Source: Capnocytophaga bilenii (GTDB lineage Bacteria > Bacteroidota > Bacteroidia > Flavobacteriales > Flavobacteriaceae). Taken from it: a DNA stretch of 64,000 nt. The translations under genes and the position numbers were made by a program. The stretch lies in contig NZ_JAGDYP010000008.1 in the NCBI RefSeq assembly GCF_017565765.1, positions 62,001 through 126,000 on the forward strand. Reading direction: 5' to 3'. Below the pieces are notes generated by a model. It did not search any database. It saw nothing but the letters and a program-made list of their open reading frames with translations, and had not been told where the DNA came from. Shown piece after piece: positions 26,091 to 35,253 of this stretch; within the stretch, counting starts at the first letter, position 1, and every line of letters starts with the position of its first letter.

Positions 26091-26403
26091 AAGTTGTTTA
26101 TACTTTTTCCTACAATAAAGTAAAAGTTCCCGAAAATTAGTAATTTTGTGTTTGAAAAAAAAGAACACCAAAATTCAGGAACTTTGGGCAAAGATACAAT
26201 AAATAATTAGATTATTCCCTTCTTAAGTGTAGGAAAGTAAAAATGGTAGTCATAAACGTTGTCGCCAAAAAGGAGAATCTGCAGGTTGGCTTGATAGATA
26301 TAAAAGTTTGATAATGAGATATGAGTATCTTGATGTAACTTAGATTGGAATGCTCCTATTAGGGGTTATCTCCAAGTTTCTCAAAAAAGTTTAAACACGT
26401 TTC
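26091..26403 (+). mobile_element. Decayed insertion sequence with internal deletion
   Basis: Imperfect terminal inverted repeats (AAGTTGTTTATACTTTTTCC at 26091; AACGTGTTTAAACTTTTTTG read inward from 26403) flank about 310 bp. Inside, 26233-26394 reads as the last 54 codons of a DDE-type transposase (GESAGWLDRYKSLIMRYEYL, in-frame TAG, GMLLLGVISKFLKKV), the pattern of IS5-related enzymes. A short frame after the -7-like TAATTTTG at 26140 may be its N-terminus. A second inverted repeat (AAAGTTCCCGAAAATT at 26123 with AAAATTCAGGAACTTT at 26170) lies inside. It cannot encode an active enzyme. Confidence 0.65.
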
Positions 26404-26410
26404 ATAAAAA

Positions 26411-26444
26411 AAATCCGACCCTTTCTTATAAGAAGGTCGGATTT
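26411..26444 (-). terminator. Intrinsic terminator of the nqr operon
   Basis: Perfect 10-bp stem AAATCCGACC / GGTCGGATTT with a 14-nt loop, T-rich on the minus strand, 18 bp after the nqrF stop. Confidence 0.85.
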
Positions 26445-26461
26445 TTTTATATGAATGCAAA

Positions 26462-27775
26462 TTAACCACCGAAGTCGTCAAAACGAATGTTTTCGTCTGG
26501 CAAACCAAAGTCTTGTCCCATTTTCTGAACGGCTTTGTTCATCATTGGCGGACCACAGAAGTATAATTCTATATCTTCAGGCGCATCGTGTTTGCTCAAA
26601 TACTGCTCAATTACAGCATTGTGTACAAAGCCCAAGAATCCATCACCGTCAGGGTCATTAATATCTTTCTTCACTTTCCAATTGTCTTCTGGCAGTGGTT
26701 CAGAAAGTACAATAAAGAACTTAAAGTTAGGAAACTCGCGTTCCAATTCACGGAAATGTTCTATATAGAACAACTCACGTTTTGAACGTCCACCGTACCA
26801 ATAAGTTACCTTACGTCCTGTTTTCAGAGTTTTGAACAAGTGGTACAAGTGAGAACGCATTGGCGCCATACCAGCACCACCACCCACGTATAGCATCTCT
26901 GCTTTAGATTCGTTGATGAAGAATTCACCATAAGGACCCGAAATAGTTACCTTATCACCTGGCTTACGTGAGAAGATGTATGAAGAGGCTACCCCTGGGT
27001 TCACATCCATCCAGCCTCCTTTAGCTCTGTCAAATGGAGGTGTAGCAATACGCACGTTTAGCATAATTCTACGTCCTTCAGCAGGATAAGAAGCCATAGA
27101 GTAAGCACGCTCTGCAGGTTCTGGATTTTTCATCACCAATGGCCATAATTTAAATTTATCCCACTCCATCTTAAATTTATCAGGCTCACCTGGGTGTTCT
27201 TTAGGGTGTGCAGTAATATCTATATCACTGTATTTCACCTCACAAGCTGGGATTTCTATTTGTATATATCCACCTGGTTTGTAGTCCATATCTTCAGGAA
27301 TTTCCACCACAAACTCTTTGATGAATGATGCCACGTTGTAGTTGCTTACTACTGTAGCTTCCCATTTCTTAATACCAAACACTTGTTCTGGTACGCCTAT
27401 CTCCATATCTTGTTTTACCTTCACTTGGCAAGCCAAGCGTACCCCTTCTTTCAGCTCTTTTTTAGTAAAGTGAGGAGTTTCGGTAGGAAGTGCTTCACCA
27501 CCACCTTCATATACGTGGCATTCACACTGCAAGCAAGAACCCTTACCACCACAAGCCGATGGCAAGAAAATCTTTTCATTACCTAAGGTTGAAAGTAATG
27601 AGCCTCCTATAGGCACTTCTATTACTTTATCTTTATTAATTGTAATTTTTACAGGCCCCGATGGGGTTAGCTTTTGTTTCACATAAAGCAAAATTGCTAC
27701 CAACAAAAGGATTATTACTAATAACCCTACCACCGTTACCGTAATAGTTGTTAATATTTCACTTGCTAAAATCAT
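26462..27775 (-). CDS. nqrF: Na+-translocating NADH:quinone reductase subunit F
   Basis: NqrF (437 residues) is the electron entry subunit of the sodium pump. It has one N-terminal TM helix ([20 protein letters not shown]), a 2Fe-2S ferredoxin domain with [15 protein letters not shown] and a later LACQ cysteine, and a ferredoxin-reductase domain with the FAD motif RAYSMAS and the NADH-binding [12 protein letters not shown]. It ends with FDDFGG, typical of the family. Its start overlaps the end of nqrE by 17 bp. Last gene of the operon. Confidence 0.97.
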   Translation of the reverse strand: MILASEILTTITVTVVGLLVIILLLVAILLYVKQKLTPSGPVKITINKDKVIEVPIGGSLLSTLGNEKIFLPSACGGKGSCLQCECHVYEGGGEALPTETPHFTKKELKEGVRLACQVKVKQDMEIGVPEQVFGIKKWEATVVSNYNVASFIKEFVVEIPEDMDYKPGGYIQIEIPACEVKYSDIDITAHPKEHPGEPDKFKMEWDKFKLWPLVMKNPEPAERAYSMASYPAEGRRIMLNVRIATPPFDRAKGGWMDVNPGVASSYIFSRKPGDKVTISGPYGEFFINESKAEMLYVGGGAGMAPMRSHLYHLFKTLKTGRKVTYWYGGRSKRELFYIEHFRELEREFPNFKFFIVLSEPLPEDNWKVKKDINDPDGDGFLGFVHNAVIEQYLSKHDAPEDIELYFCGPPMMNKAVQKMGQDFGLPDENIRFDDFGG

Positions 27776-28493
27776 TACTTAAATCTTTTGTATTATTAGC
27801 TAATTTATCTGTATTCACTTCTTGGCGAACTGTAGTTTCCTTTTTAGGCTCTTCTTTTTTGCTGCTACCACCTGTAAGCATACCACCAAAGCTCATAAAG
27901 CCTATAGCCATTAGCCCTGTAGTAATAAAAGTGATACCCAAGCCACGTAAAGGAGCTGGTACGTGTGAATAACGTATCTTCTCACGTATAGCTGCCAACG
28001 CCAAAATAGCAATAGCCCAACCTAATCCTGAACTCACCCCGTAAGCTACTGAAAGCCCAAATGAGTGAATCACTTCAGCACGCGATTGCATAAAAAGAGA
28101 ACCTCCTAAGATAGCACAGTTTACAGCTATCAGTGGCAAGAAGATACCCAATGAGTTATACAATGATGGTGAAAACTTCTCTACTACTATCTCTACCAAC
28201 TGTACCATTGTAGCTACAGTAGCTATAAACAAAATGTAGGTAAGGAAGCTCAAATCATAATTAGCGTATTCTTCACCCAACCAGCGCAAAGCACCTTCTT
28301 TAAGTATATACTCATTAAGTAACCAGTTCATAGGTACTGTAAGAGTTTGTACAAACACCACAGCAGCTCCTAATCCTATAGCAGTCGACACTTTTTTAGA
28401 TACAGCCAAGTACGAACACATACCCAAAAAGGTAGCGAAAATCATATTCTCTACGAATATCGATTTAAAAATCAGTGTTAAATATTCTAACAT
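27759..28493 (-). CDS. nqrE: Na+-NQR subunit E
   Basis: Integral membrane subunit of 244 residues with six predicted TM helices, starting [20 protein letters not shown]. The helices carry the conserved cysteines in [15 protein letters not shown] and [12 protein letters not shown] that, with NqrD, hold the membrane iron-sulfur centre. A 40-residue polar tail ([16 protein letters not shown] onward) follows the last helix and makes it longer than the roughly 200-residue enterobacterial or Vibrio form. The tail overlaps the nqrF start. Confidence 0.96.
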   Translation of the reverse strand: MLEYLTLIFKSIFVENMIFATFLGMCSYLAVSKKVSTAIGLGAAVVFVQTLTVPMNWLLNEYILKEGALRWLGEEYANYDLSFLTYILFIATVATMVQLVEIVVEKFSPSLYNSLGIFLPLIAVNCAILGGSLFMQSRAEVIHSFGLSVAYGVSSGLGWAIAILALAAIREKIRYSHVPAPLRGLGITFITTGLMAIGFMSFGGMLTGGSSKKEEPKKETTVRQEVNTDKLANNTKDLSNDFSK

Positions 28494-28513
28494 TTTCTTT
28501 TCTTTTTAAATGA

Positions 28514-29161
28514 TTAATGACTGTCTTCTATTAAGGCTTTGTTGCGTGAGCGTTGCACCCATACTACAATACCATAAGTTACCAAAGCCATAGGGGCTAA
28601 CAACATAAAACCGTTGTTTTCGTAGCCCAAAGCATAAGCGCCTGTTTTCTTGATAGGGTCTCCCAATATTTGGAAACCTAACAAAGTACCAGAGCCCAAT
28701 AGTTCGCGGAAAAAGGCTACAATAAGCAAGGCAATAGAGTATCCTCCTGCATTACCTATAGCGTCTAAAAACGATTTCCCTGGAGGGTTACCCAAAGCAA
28801 ATGCCTCAAAACGTCCCATCAAAATACAGTTGGTGATGATAAGCCCTACATATACTGATAACTGTTTGCTAAGGTCATATACAAAGGCTTTGAGCACAAA
28901 ATCCACCACAATTACCAAGGCTGCCGCTACTATTAGCTGAGCAATAATACGAATTTTAGGCGGAATTACATTTCTAAGCAAAGAAATGGTTACGTTACCC
29001 ATTACCAATACAAAGGTAAATGAAAGACTCATTACGATAGCTGCTTTCAGCTGAGCTGTAATCGCTAAGGCAGAGCAAATACCCAACACTTGTACCGTTA
29101 CGGGGTTATTATCCCACAAGGGGTCTGTTACTAATTTTGCATCTTTTTTTGATAGTCCCAT
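28514..29161 (-). CDS. nqrD: Na+-NQR subunit D
   Basis: Membrane subunit of 215 residues, paralogous to NqrE. Conserved parts include DNNPVTVQVLGICSALAIT and IITNCILMGRFEAFALGNPP, with the two cysteines that ligate the intramembrane iron centre. Six hydrophobic helices are predicted. It lies between nqrC (6 bp) and nqrE (20 bp). Confidence 0.96.
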   Translation of the reverse strand: MGLSKKDAKLVTDPLWDNNPVTVQVLGICSALAITAQLKAAIVMSLSFTFVLVMGNVTISLLRNVIPPKIRIIAQLIVAAALVIVVDFVLKAFVYDLSKQLSVYVGLIITNCILMGRFEAFALGNPPGKSFLDAIGNAGGYSIALLIVAFFRELLGSGTLLGFQILGDPIKKTGAYALGYENNGFMLLAPMALVTYGIVVWVQRSRNKALIEDSH

Positions 29162-29167
29162 AGTCTA

Positions 29168-29905
29168 TTATTTGTTTAAACTTTTAATATAGGATATATA
29201 AGGCTCTATGCCATCGCTTATCATCGCTTGCACTCCATTACCAGTAAGGGTAGCTCCTGCAATAGCATCAATTTTCCCATCTTCTTTACGTTTATTTTCA
29301 GGGTCGCCATTGCTTTTTGAAATTTGAATGCTTTGGAAGTTACCTGCGGCATCCAATAAATGTTCTCCGATAAAGTCGTCCATAAAGAAACGCTCTTTGA
29401 TGTTCGCTCCTAAACCTGCCGTTTCTCCTTTGTGGTCAAAGAAAACACCACGTACAATAAGGTCTTTATCTACAGCTATATATCCCCAAATAGCATCCCA
29501 CAAACCACGTCCGCTTACGGGAATTATATAGAGGGTATTACCATCTTTTTCAGCTACGTAAAGAGGTAAACCTTCACGATGACCGTTGAAGTTGATAAGG
29601 TCGTTAGCACCTTCTACTTTTTCAGCGGTATTTCCTTTGATAAGGTATTGCTCTTTCACATAGTTAGGAAACTCTTTTTCAGCATCGGTAGTAGAAAGAA
29701 ACTCTACTTTACCTCCTCCAAGCTCACCTTCGTTGTGATTTACGCCCATAGCATAGAGGATATTCTGTTTCTTTTCTAACTTTTTATTGTTGCTGATATC
29801 GCTACTTAACGCTGACGAGATACCAGCGAGCAACGCACCTACGATTACCACCATTATAATGGCGAAAATCACTGTATACGAATTACTTTCTGTCTTGATT
29901 GCCAT
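29168..29905 (-). CDS. nqrC: Na+-NQR subunit C
   Basis: 245 residues with one N-terminal TM helix (YTVIFAIIMVVIVGALLAGI) and a periplasmic FMN-binding domain. The flavin attachment motif DAIAGATLTGNGVQAM stands near residue 220; its threonine carries FMN by a phosphoester bond in the studied enzymes. GLWDAIWGYIAVDKDL and GLGANIKERFF are further family marks. It ends 6 bp before nqrD and starts 2 bp after nqrB. Confidence 0.96.
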   Translation of the reverse strand: MAIKTESNSYTVIFAIIMVVIVGALLAGISSALSSDISNNKKLEKKQNILYAMGVNHNEGELGGGKVEFLSTTDAEKEFPNYVKEQYLIKGNTAEKVEGANDLINFNGHREGLPLYVAEKDGNTLYIIPVSGRGLWDAIWGYIAVDKDLIVRGVFFDHKGETAGLGANIKERFFMDDFIGEHLLDAAGNFQSIQISKSNGDPENKRKEDGKIDAIAGATLTGNGVQAMISDGIEPYISYIKSLNK

Positions 29906-29907
29906 AA

Positions 29908-31137
29908 TTATGCGGTTTTAGCAGTTGATAATTTTAAACGTTTTTTCCTACGAGATACATTAGCTTGTACTACAAAGTGGTCTATAGTAGGTGCTAATAC
30001 GTTCATCAATAAGATAGCAAGCATCACTCCTTCAGGATAAGCAGGGTTAAAGCAACGAATAGCAATTGCCACAAAGCCCGCTAAAAATCCGTAAATATAC
30101 TTACCTGTATTGGTTTGTGCCGCTGTTACAGGGTCAGTAGCCATAAATACAGCCCCAAAAGCTAATCCTCCTATAAGTAAGTGCTGATAAGCAGGCAAGC
30201 TCCACAATGCATAAAACTGTGTACCTTCCATACTCGGAGCTAAACAATTAAATATAGCAGCCATTACCCAAGCACCTACAAACATACTAATCATCACACG
30301 CCAAGAAGCGATTTTAGTAAATATAAGGAATAAACCTCCCAAAAGAATAAGAATTGTAGAAGTTTCTCCCACTGAACCTGGCATAAACCCAAAGAACAAA
30401 TCCGATACCTGATAAGTACCTGTCTGACCTTGTGCCAAACTACCCAATACTGTTTCACCCGAAACAGCATCCAAATTAGCACCCGCAGCAATGTCTTTAG
30501 CACGTTGTACAGCTCCTTCTACCCATACTTTATCCCCTGTCATTGAAGTAGGATAAGCAAAGAATAAGAAAGCACGAATGGTAAGCGCAGGATTCAAAAT
30601 ATTCATACCTGTACCGCCAAATACCTCTTTACCAATAATTACTCCAAAAGCTACTGCTACTGCCAACATCCAAAGCGGAATATCTACAGGAACAATTAGT
30701 GGCACCAACATACCTGTTACCAAGTATCCTTCTTCCACTTCGTGCTTGCGAATAGTAGCAAAAATAAACTCAATGCCCAAACCTACAACGTATGACACTA
30801 CTACTAATGGCAATACTTTGGTTGCACCAATGCAAAGATTGGTAAGATTCCAAAAATTACCACTAAAGAATGCCATACCTGCCTCTGGAGACAATGTGCC
30901 AAAAGCTACTTGATGCTGATAGCCAGCATTGAAAATACCAAAAATCAAACAAGGAATAAGCGCCATAATAACGGTATTCATTGTTCGTTTTAGGTCATCA
31001 GCAGCCTTAATGTGGGTACCCCCGTGGGTTACCTCATTAGGCGTATAAAGGAAGGTATGAAGCGCGTTGAAAGTGGTCTCCATCTTCGTCCCCTTATACT
31101 TTTCTTTTAATGTATTTAATTTACTTTTTAAACTCAT
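29908..31137 (-). CDS. nqrB: Na+-NQR subunit B
   Basis: The core membrane subunit (409 residues, about ten TM helices) that binds riboflavin and a covalent FMN. THGGTHIKAADDLKRTMN near the N-terminus, FGGTGMNILNPAL in the middle and the SGETVLGSLAQG segment (probable FMN-threonine) near residue 225 are seen. It lies 16 bp after the ClbS/DfsB-like gene, which separates it from nqrA. Confidence 0.96.
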   Translation of the reverse strand: MSLKSKLNTLKEKYKGTKMETTFNALHTFLYTPNEVTHGGTHIKAADDLKRTMNTVIMALIPCLIFGIFNAGYQHQVAFGTLSPEAGMAFFSGNFWNLTNLCIGATKVLPLVVVSYVVGLGIEFIFATIRKHEVEEGYLVTGMLVPLIVPVDIPLWMLAVAVAFGVIIGKEVFGGTGMNILNPALTIRAFLFFAYPTSMTGDKVWVEGAVQRAKDIAAGANLDAVSGETVLGSLAQGQTGTYQVSDLFFGFMPGSVGETSTILILLGGLFLIFTKIASWRVMISMFVGAWVMAAIFNCLAPSMEGTQFYALWSLPAYQHLLIGGLAFGAVFMATDPVTAAQTNTGKYIYGFLAGFVAIAIRCFNPAYPEGVMLAILLMNVLAPTIDHFVVQANVSRRKKRLKLSTAKTA

Positions 31138-31153
31138 TTTCTTAATGAATAAG

Positions 31154-31660
31154 TTAATTATTTCTTTTTATTGATTTGCGAATTAGTTTTAAAGCCCAAT
31201 CGTAATGGCTTGACGTCGATGAAACTAAGTAAGAGCCGAGTGAGGTCGTACCCGTCCAATGATACTTTTTCTTAGTGAAAAGTTCCTCATCAGTGTGTTG
31301 CTGTATAAGTTGGAACACTTTATTATGAGAAGCTTCAAAAAGTGAGAGTATCTCAGCAAGTGATACTTTTTGACTTTGCTCCCATATTTCTCGGTTGAGT
31401 TTAGGAGTGTCAGAAAAAGTATAACCCTCTTTGGGTATTTTAGGTTTTTCACCTCGCATTCCTACCTCATACCAGTTTAGGAATAATAAATGCCAATGAT
31501 ATAAGTGTCCTATAACATCGCGAATATTCCTATTCATAGTACCTTCCGGAAACGCTTTTTCTTTCTGTTGCTCAGGCAGTGTTTCTATCAAAGAAACTAA
31601 CTTTTGGTAATTTTCTTTAGCTAAAAACTCTAAATCTTGTTTCGTTGCTGGTCTTGCCAT
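31154..31660 (-). CDS. ClbS/DfsB family four-helix-bundle protein (DinB-like)
   Basis: 168 residues with the family pattern: RPATKQDLEFLAKENYQKL at the start, MNRNIRDVIGHLYHWH with the conserved histidines, EGYTFSDTPKLN, and the C-terminal YHWTGTTSLGSYLVSSTSSH. ClbS from colibactin producers is a cyclopropane hydrolase giving self-protection, and DfsB is a relative; whether this protein shares such chemistry is not known. It sits within the nqr operon between nqrA (11 bp) and nqrB (16 bp), so it should be made along with the sodium pump. Confidence 0.9.
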   Translation of the reverse strand: MARPATKQDLEFLAKENYQKLVSLIETLPEQQKEKAFPEGTMNRNIRDVIGHLYHWHLLFLNWYEVGMRGEKPKIPKEGYTFSDTPKLNREIWEQSQKVSLAEILSLFEASHNKVFQLIQQHTDEELFTKKKYHWTGTTSLGSYLVSSTSSHYDWALKLIRKSIKRNN

Positions 31661-31671
31661 CAGTAGCTATT

Positions 31672-33027
31672 TTAACCTAATTCTGCCATCATTAAATCAA
31701 GTCCGTCTCTGATGATTTGTTGATGTGGCTGTTTAGAAACACATACAAATTCAGTAAGAGCAAAGTCCTCAGGAGCTACTTCGTAAGCACCAAGGTTTTC
31801 TAATTCGTCCAAATCCTTATATAAACAAGCTTTGAGCAGTTGCATAGGATAGATATCTAAAGGAAAAACTTCTTCATACATACCTGTTTGTACAAAAGCA
31901 CGATGCTCACCATTAGTATTGGTATTCAAATTGTACTTTTTCTTAGGGTTTAGCCAAGAGAAAGTAAGCGCACGTGTAAGCGAAATTTTGTTGCTTATAG
32001 GTTTTGCCCATCCAAACAAATCATAGTCATTACCTTCTGGAATTGCTGTGATTTGATCAGCGTAAAAACCTAAAAAGTCACTTTCACTTACCTTAACACC
32101 TGTAAGCACATCACCACTGATAATACGAGTATTAGCAGGATCTTTCACTCCACCGTCTATCACTCCGTCAATCTGAGCTCCTGCCAAAGCAGTTACGTAA
32201 TGAGGCTTATTCATATTAGCCCCTGTCAGTGCTACTGTGCGAGTAATGTTCAGCTTGCCTGTCAAGAATAGTTCTCCTATCACTACCAAATCTTGCGGAT
32301 TCACTACCCATACCACCTCACCTTTATTAATAGGACTAATATGAGCTATTTGAGTGCTCACATTCCCTGCTGGGTGCGGACCTGATACGTTGTGTACCTC
32401 AATGTTTTTAAGATTGCGGAAAGGAGACAACGAGCTGTCTTTGAAGACCGACACGTGTACTTTGCCAGAAGTAAGTTTTGACAAGGCTGTAAGTGCTTCT
32501 TGCAGCTGCTTTTCCTTACCCTTAAGTACATAGTCGTAATCGGGTGCTAACGGATTGGTTTTGCAAGCCGACACGAAGATAGCTTTTGGCTGAATGTCGG
32601 GGTTGGCAATCACGTCATAAGGGCGTTGTTTGATAAAAGGCCAAGCTCCTGAAGACAAGAGATGCGCTTTTATAGCTTCACCCTCCATTTCATTCACTTT
32701 TTTCTCCCCAAAGTCTTTGAACGTTTGTTCTGCGCTGGGCTCTATACGAATCTCCAACACTTTACGCCTTTCACCACGTACTATTTCTTTTATAGTACCA
32801 CTTACAGGCGATGGAAACATAATACGCTCATCACTCTTTGAAAAGAATAGTGCTTCACCTGCTTTCACCTCGTTACCCTCACGTAATATCAGTTTAGGCA
32901 CTACTCGATGAAAATCACTGGGTTTTATAGCATATAGCTTAGAAAGCGGCTGATGCTGGGTCGTCTTATCAGCTTCGCCCTCTAAGTGTATATCCAACCC
33001 TTTTCGAATGCGGATGTCGTTTGACAT
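31672..33027 (-). CDS. nqrA: Na+-NQR subunit A
   Basis: Peripheral cytoplasmic subunit of 451 residues, with DIRIRKGLDIHLEGEAD at the start, EGNEVKAGEALFFSK, and PHPAGNVSTQIAHISPINKG in the middle. The last contains the conserved region implicated in quinone binding. First gene of the operon; a clear -7 box lies 39 bp upstream. The NQR complex oxidises NADH, reduces quinone and exports Na+. Confidence 0.97.
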   Translation of the reverse strand: MSNDIRIRKGLDIHLEGEADKTTQHQPLSKLYAIKPSDFHRVVPKLILREGNEVKAGEALFFSKSDERIMFPSPVSGTIKEIVRGERRKVLEIRIEPSAEQTFKDFGEKKVNEMEGEAIKAHLLSSGAWPFIKQRPYDVIANPDIQPKAIFVSACKTNPLAPDYDYVLKGKEKQLQEALTALSKLTSGKVHVSVFKDSSLSPFRNLKNIEVHNVSGPHPAGNVSTQIAHISPINKGEVVWVVNPQDLVVIGELFLTGKLNITRTVALTGANMNKPHYVTALAGAQIDGVIDGGVKDPANTRIISGDVLTGVKVSESDFLGFYADQITAIPEGNDYDLFGWAKPISNKISLTRALTFSWLNPKKKYNLNTNTNGEHRAFVQTGMYEEVFPLDIYPMQLLKACLYKDLDELENLGAYEVAPEDFALTEFVCVSKQPHQQIIRDGLDLMMAELG

Positions 33028-33065
33028 ATCTAAATATAATTAGTTAGTTTTGTTAAATTTGGCGA

Positions 33066-33073
33066 CAAATATA
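33066..33073 (-). promoter_or_regulatory. -7 box of the nqr operon
   Basis: CGTATATTTGTCGCC on the minus strand (TATATTTG at the -7 position), upstream of nqrA. Confidence 0.6.
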
Positions 33074-33197
33074 CGAATATTAATTGATAAAAAAATAATG
33101 TTTTTACATTTTGTATATAAAAAAGAATGTGTCTAATTAAGACACCTCCTCCTCTACTCTTTCCTATTTAGTAAATTGTATAGTTTTTATCAGTAAA

Positions 33198-33220
33198 AAA
33201 ACAATGTAATCCATTGTTTT
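33198..33220 (-). terminator. Terminator after ftsY
   Basis: AAAACAATG (33198-33206) pairs with CATTGTTTT (33212-33220), 5-nt loop, T-run on the minus strand, 17 bp after the ftsY stop. Confidence 0.75.
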
Positions 33221-33236
33221 TCAGTGTAAAATAGAA

Positions 33237-34202
33237 TTATTTTCCAGAAAAAAACGAGTCTACAAACTCATACTTATTGAATATCTGTAAATCATCAATC
33301 CCTTCACCTACTCCTATATATTTAACAGGAATCTGAAATTGGTCAGAAATACCTATCACTACCCCTCCTTTAGCAGTACCGTCCAATTTGGTAACCGCCA
33401 AGGCTGTAACTTCAGTAGCTTTGGTAAATTCTTTGGCTTGCTCAAAGGCATTTTGCCCTGTTGAACCGTCCAATACAAGTAATACTTCGTGAGGCGCATC
33501 AGGAATTACCTTCTGCATCACTCGTTTTATTTTACTAAGCTCATTCATTAGGTTAATTTTGTTGTGCAAACGCCCTGCGGTGTCTATTATCACTACATCG
33601 GCATTTTGTTTCACAGCAGAACTAAGGGTATCATAAGCTACAGAAGCTGGGTCGCTCCCCAGTTGTTGTTTAATCATCGGTACACCTGTACGATCTGCCC
33701 ACACCTGCAACTGGTCTATGGCTGCCGCACGAAAAGTATCTGCCGCACCCAATACCACTTTGAGTCCTTTTTTAGTAAACTGACTTGCCAATTTGCCTAT
33801 AGTGGTGGTTTTACCCGCACCATTCACGCCAACCACCATCATTACATATGGCTTTTTGTCAGCTGGGAAAGAAAACTCAGTAGCTTCGCCCATATGAGTT
33901 TCTGAAAGCAATCCTGCTATTTCCTCTCGTAAAATAGTGTTCAGTTCCGAAGTACCTAAATATTTATCTTTAGCAACCCGCGCTTGTATACGATCTACAA
34001 TTTTTAAGGTGGTATTTACCCCCACATCACTCGCAATGAGCACTTCTTCAAGATCATCAAGTACATCATCATCTACCTTTGATTTTCCTATAATTGCTTT
34101 ACCAAGACGGTCAAAAAACGTATTTTTTGATTTTTCTAACCCTTTGTTAAGCGTTTCTTTTTTTTCTTTAGAAAAGATATTTTTCAAAAATTCAAATGCC
34201 AT
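33237..34202 (-). CDS. ftsY: Signal recognition particle receptor FtsY
   Basis: SRP-receptor GTPase of 321 residues that docks ribosome-SRP complexes at the membrane. The N-terminal NG helices are followed by the P-loop GVNGAGKTTTIGKLA near residue 140, DTFRAAAIDQLQVW, DTAGRLHN and TKLDGTAKGGVVIG. The acidic A domain of E. coli FtsY is reduced to a short lysine-rich leader (FSKEKKETLNKGLEKSK), normal for Bacteroidota. It has its own -7 box and terminator. Confidence 0.97.
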   Translation of the reverse strand: MAFEFLKNIFSKEKKETLNKGLEKSKNTFFDRLGKAIIGKSKVDDDVLDDLEEVLIASDVGVNTTLKIVDRIQARVAKDKYLGTSELNTILREEIAGLLSETHMGEATEFSFPADKKPYVMMVVGVNGAGKTTTIGKLASQFTKKGLKVVLGAADTFRAAAIDQLQVWADRTGVPMIKQQLGSDPASVAYDTLSSAVKQNADVVIIDTAGRLHNKINLMNELSKIKRVMQKVIPDAPHEVLLVLDGSTGQNAFEQAKEFTKATEVTALAVTKLDGTAKGGVVIGISDQFQIPVKYIGVGEGIDDLQIFNKYEFVDSFFSGK

Positions 34203-34227
34203 AACTATATTTTTAAAAAAAGTTGTG

Positions 34228-34235
34228 CAAAGGTA
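34228..34235 (-). promoter_or_regulatory. -7 box for ftsY
   Basis: TTACCTTTGCACAAC on the minus strand, 26 bp before the ftsY start and just after the terminator of the ribosomal cluster. Confidence 0.65.
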
Positions 34236-34256
34236 ATAAAAAAACTTTATATATGC

Positions 34257-34282
34257 AAAAAAGCTGTCTCACGACAGCTTTT
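34257..34282 (-). terminator. Terminator after the DUF4295-rpmG-rpmB cluster
   Basis: AAAAAGCTGTC and GACAGCTTTT form a stem with a 4-nt loop (TCAC); T-run on the minus strand. Confidence 0.8.
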
Positions 34283-34311
34283 CAGATATGATAAAAATAG
34301 AGAAAATTTAA

Positions 34312-34464
34312 TTATTTCTTCTTTAAAAATTCATCAACAAGTTCAGGAGCCATTACACTTTCCACGAAAGTATAAGCACCCGTTTTAGGTGATTTCACCA
34401 TTTTTATAGCTTTAGTAAGCTTTTTTGATTTACCTTGTAAAGTTGCTACTGTTTTCTTTGCCAT
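34312..34464 (-). CDS. DUF4295 family protein
   Basis: A 50-residue basic protein (AKKTVATLQGKSKKLTKAIK, MVKSPKTGAYTFVESVMAPE, ending LVDEFLKKK). Small proteins of this family follow rpmB and rpmG in Bacteroidota and are thought to be ribosome-linked; the exact role is not established as far as I know. It begins 10 bp after rpmG and ends before a strong terminator, so it is the last gene of the ribosomal cluster. Confidence 0.88.
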   Translation of the reverse strand: MAKKTVATLQGKSKKLTKAIKMVKSPKTGAYTFVESVMAPELVDEFLKKK

Positions 34465-34474
34465 AACCTTTTAA

Positions 34475-34657
34475 TTATTTAATTTCTTTATGAACAGTTA
34501 CTCGTTTAAGGATAGGATTGAACTTCTTAAGCTCCAATCTATCAGGGGTATTTTTCTTGTTTTTGGTCGTGATGTAACGTGAAGTACCAGCTACGCCACT
34601 ATCTTTGTGCTCTGTGCACTCCAAAATAACCTGTATTCTATTTCCTTTCTTAGCCAT
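34475..34657 (-). CDS. rpmG: Ribosomal protein L33
   Basis: 60 residues with the L33 pattern [39 protein letters not shown] and [10 protein letters not shown]. Only one cysteine is present, so this is the zinc-free form that lacks both CxxC knuckles. It lies 16 bp after rpmB. Confidence 0.96.
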   Translation of the reverse strand: MAKKGNRIQVILECTEHKDSGVAGTSRYITTKNKKNTPDRLELKKFNPILKRVTVHKEIK

Positions 34658-34673
34658 TTTGTGTCGTCTTTTA

Positions 34674-34910
34674 TTAGTTAATATATCCGTTGCGTTCTAC
34701 TTCTTGTAGCACTGCATAAATACCTTTTTTGTCAATGGTTTTGATTGCAGCTGCCGATACCTTAAGGGTAATCCACGCATTCTCTTCTGGAATGAAGAAG
34801 CGTTTAGTGCGAAGGTTCACGTTAAATTTACGTTTCGTTTTGTTCATTGCGTGCGACACGTTGTTGCCCACCAATGCTTTCTTGCCTGTTAAGTCACAAA
34901 CTCTTGCCAT
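34674..34910 (-). CDS. rpmB: Ribosomal protein L28
   Basis: 78 residues starting [20 protein letters not shown], the usual L28 N-terminus, and ending [12 protein letters not shown] start at the ATG at 34910; the longer frame would start upstream of the mapped -7 box region (34951-34958). Large-subunit protein; first of the cluster. Confidence 0.96.
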   Translation of the reverse strand: MARVCDLTGKKALVGNNVSHAMNKTKRKFNVNLRTKRFFIPEENAWITLKVSAAAIKTIDKKGIYAVLQEVERNGYIN

Positions 34911-34950
34911 TTTTTCTCTATTTATTAATGTGTTATTTGTATTCGGGGTG

Positions 34951-34958
34951 CAAAAGTA
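34951..34958 (-). promoter_or_regulatory. -7 box for rpmB-rpmG-DUF4295
   Basis: TGTACTTTTGCACCCC on the minus strand, 40 bp before the L28 start. Confidence 0.65.
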
Positions 34959-35139
34959 CAATATTTTTTTTATTTAGCAAAACTTTTTTTATCAAAATTA
35001 TTTTTTTCAAGATGATAAATTTTTAAATACTTTGATAATCAATCTATTAACTAAAAATATACCATTATTCAAAAAATTACACTCGCTAAAGAAATTTGTA
35101 AAAATAATCTGTTTTCCCCTGTCAATCAAACTATCCTTT

Positions 35140-35253
35140 GAGCGAACCTTCAGCGAAGGATGAGCGAAGGTTGAGCGAAGGAAAGTCGGCGAGCTGGCGC
35201 AGCCGAGTATGTGACGAAGGAAAGTCGGCGAGCTGGCGCAGCCAAATATGTAA
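35140..35253. repeat. Dispersed GAGCGAAGG / GCGAGCTGGCGCAG repeat, with a 39-bp tandem pair
   Basis: Four short GAGCGAA-GG(T/A)T units are followed by two tandem copies of a 39-bp unit (35176-35214 and 35215-35253) containing GAAAGTCGGCGAGCTGGCGC and GCCGAGTATGTG. The block abuts the stop codon of the RsmI-like gene. The same composite is at 48476-48571 in the opposite orientation, and a single unit is at 19084-19120. No gene lies in 34959-35253 otherwise. Confidence 0.8.

Noticed and set aside
30294-30503. 69-codon second minus-strand frame inside nqrB
   Set aside because: It is an overlapping frame of a conserved membrane protein, with hydrophobic content explained by the nqrB sequence.
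35176-35253. Two tandem 39-bp repeats, thought of as a CRISPR remnant
   Set aside because: The copies are directly joined with no spacers, no cas genes are near, and the unit also occurs singly at 19.1 and 48.5 kb, which fits a dispersed repeat.
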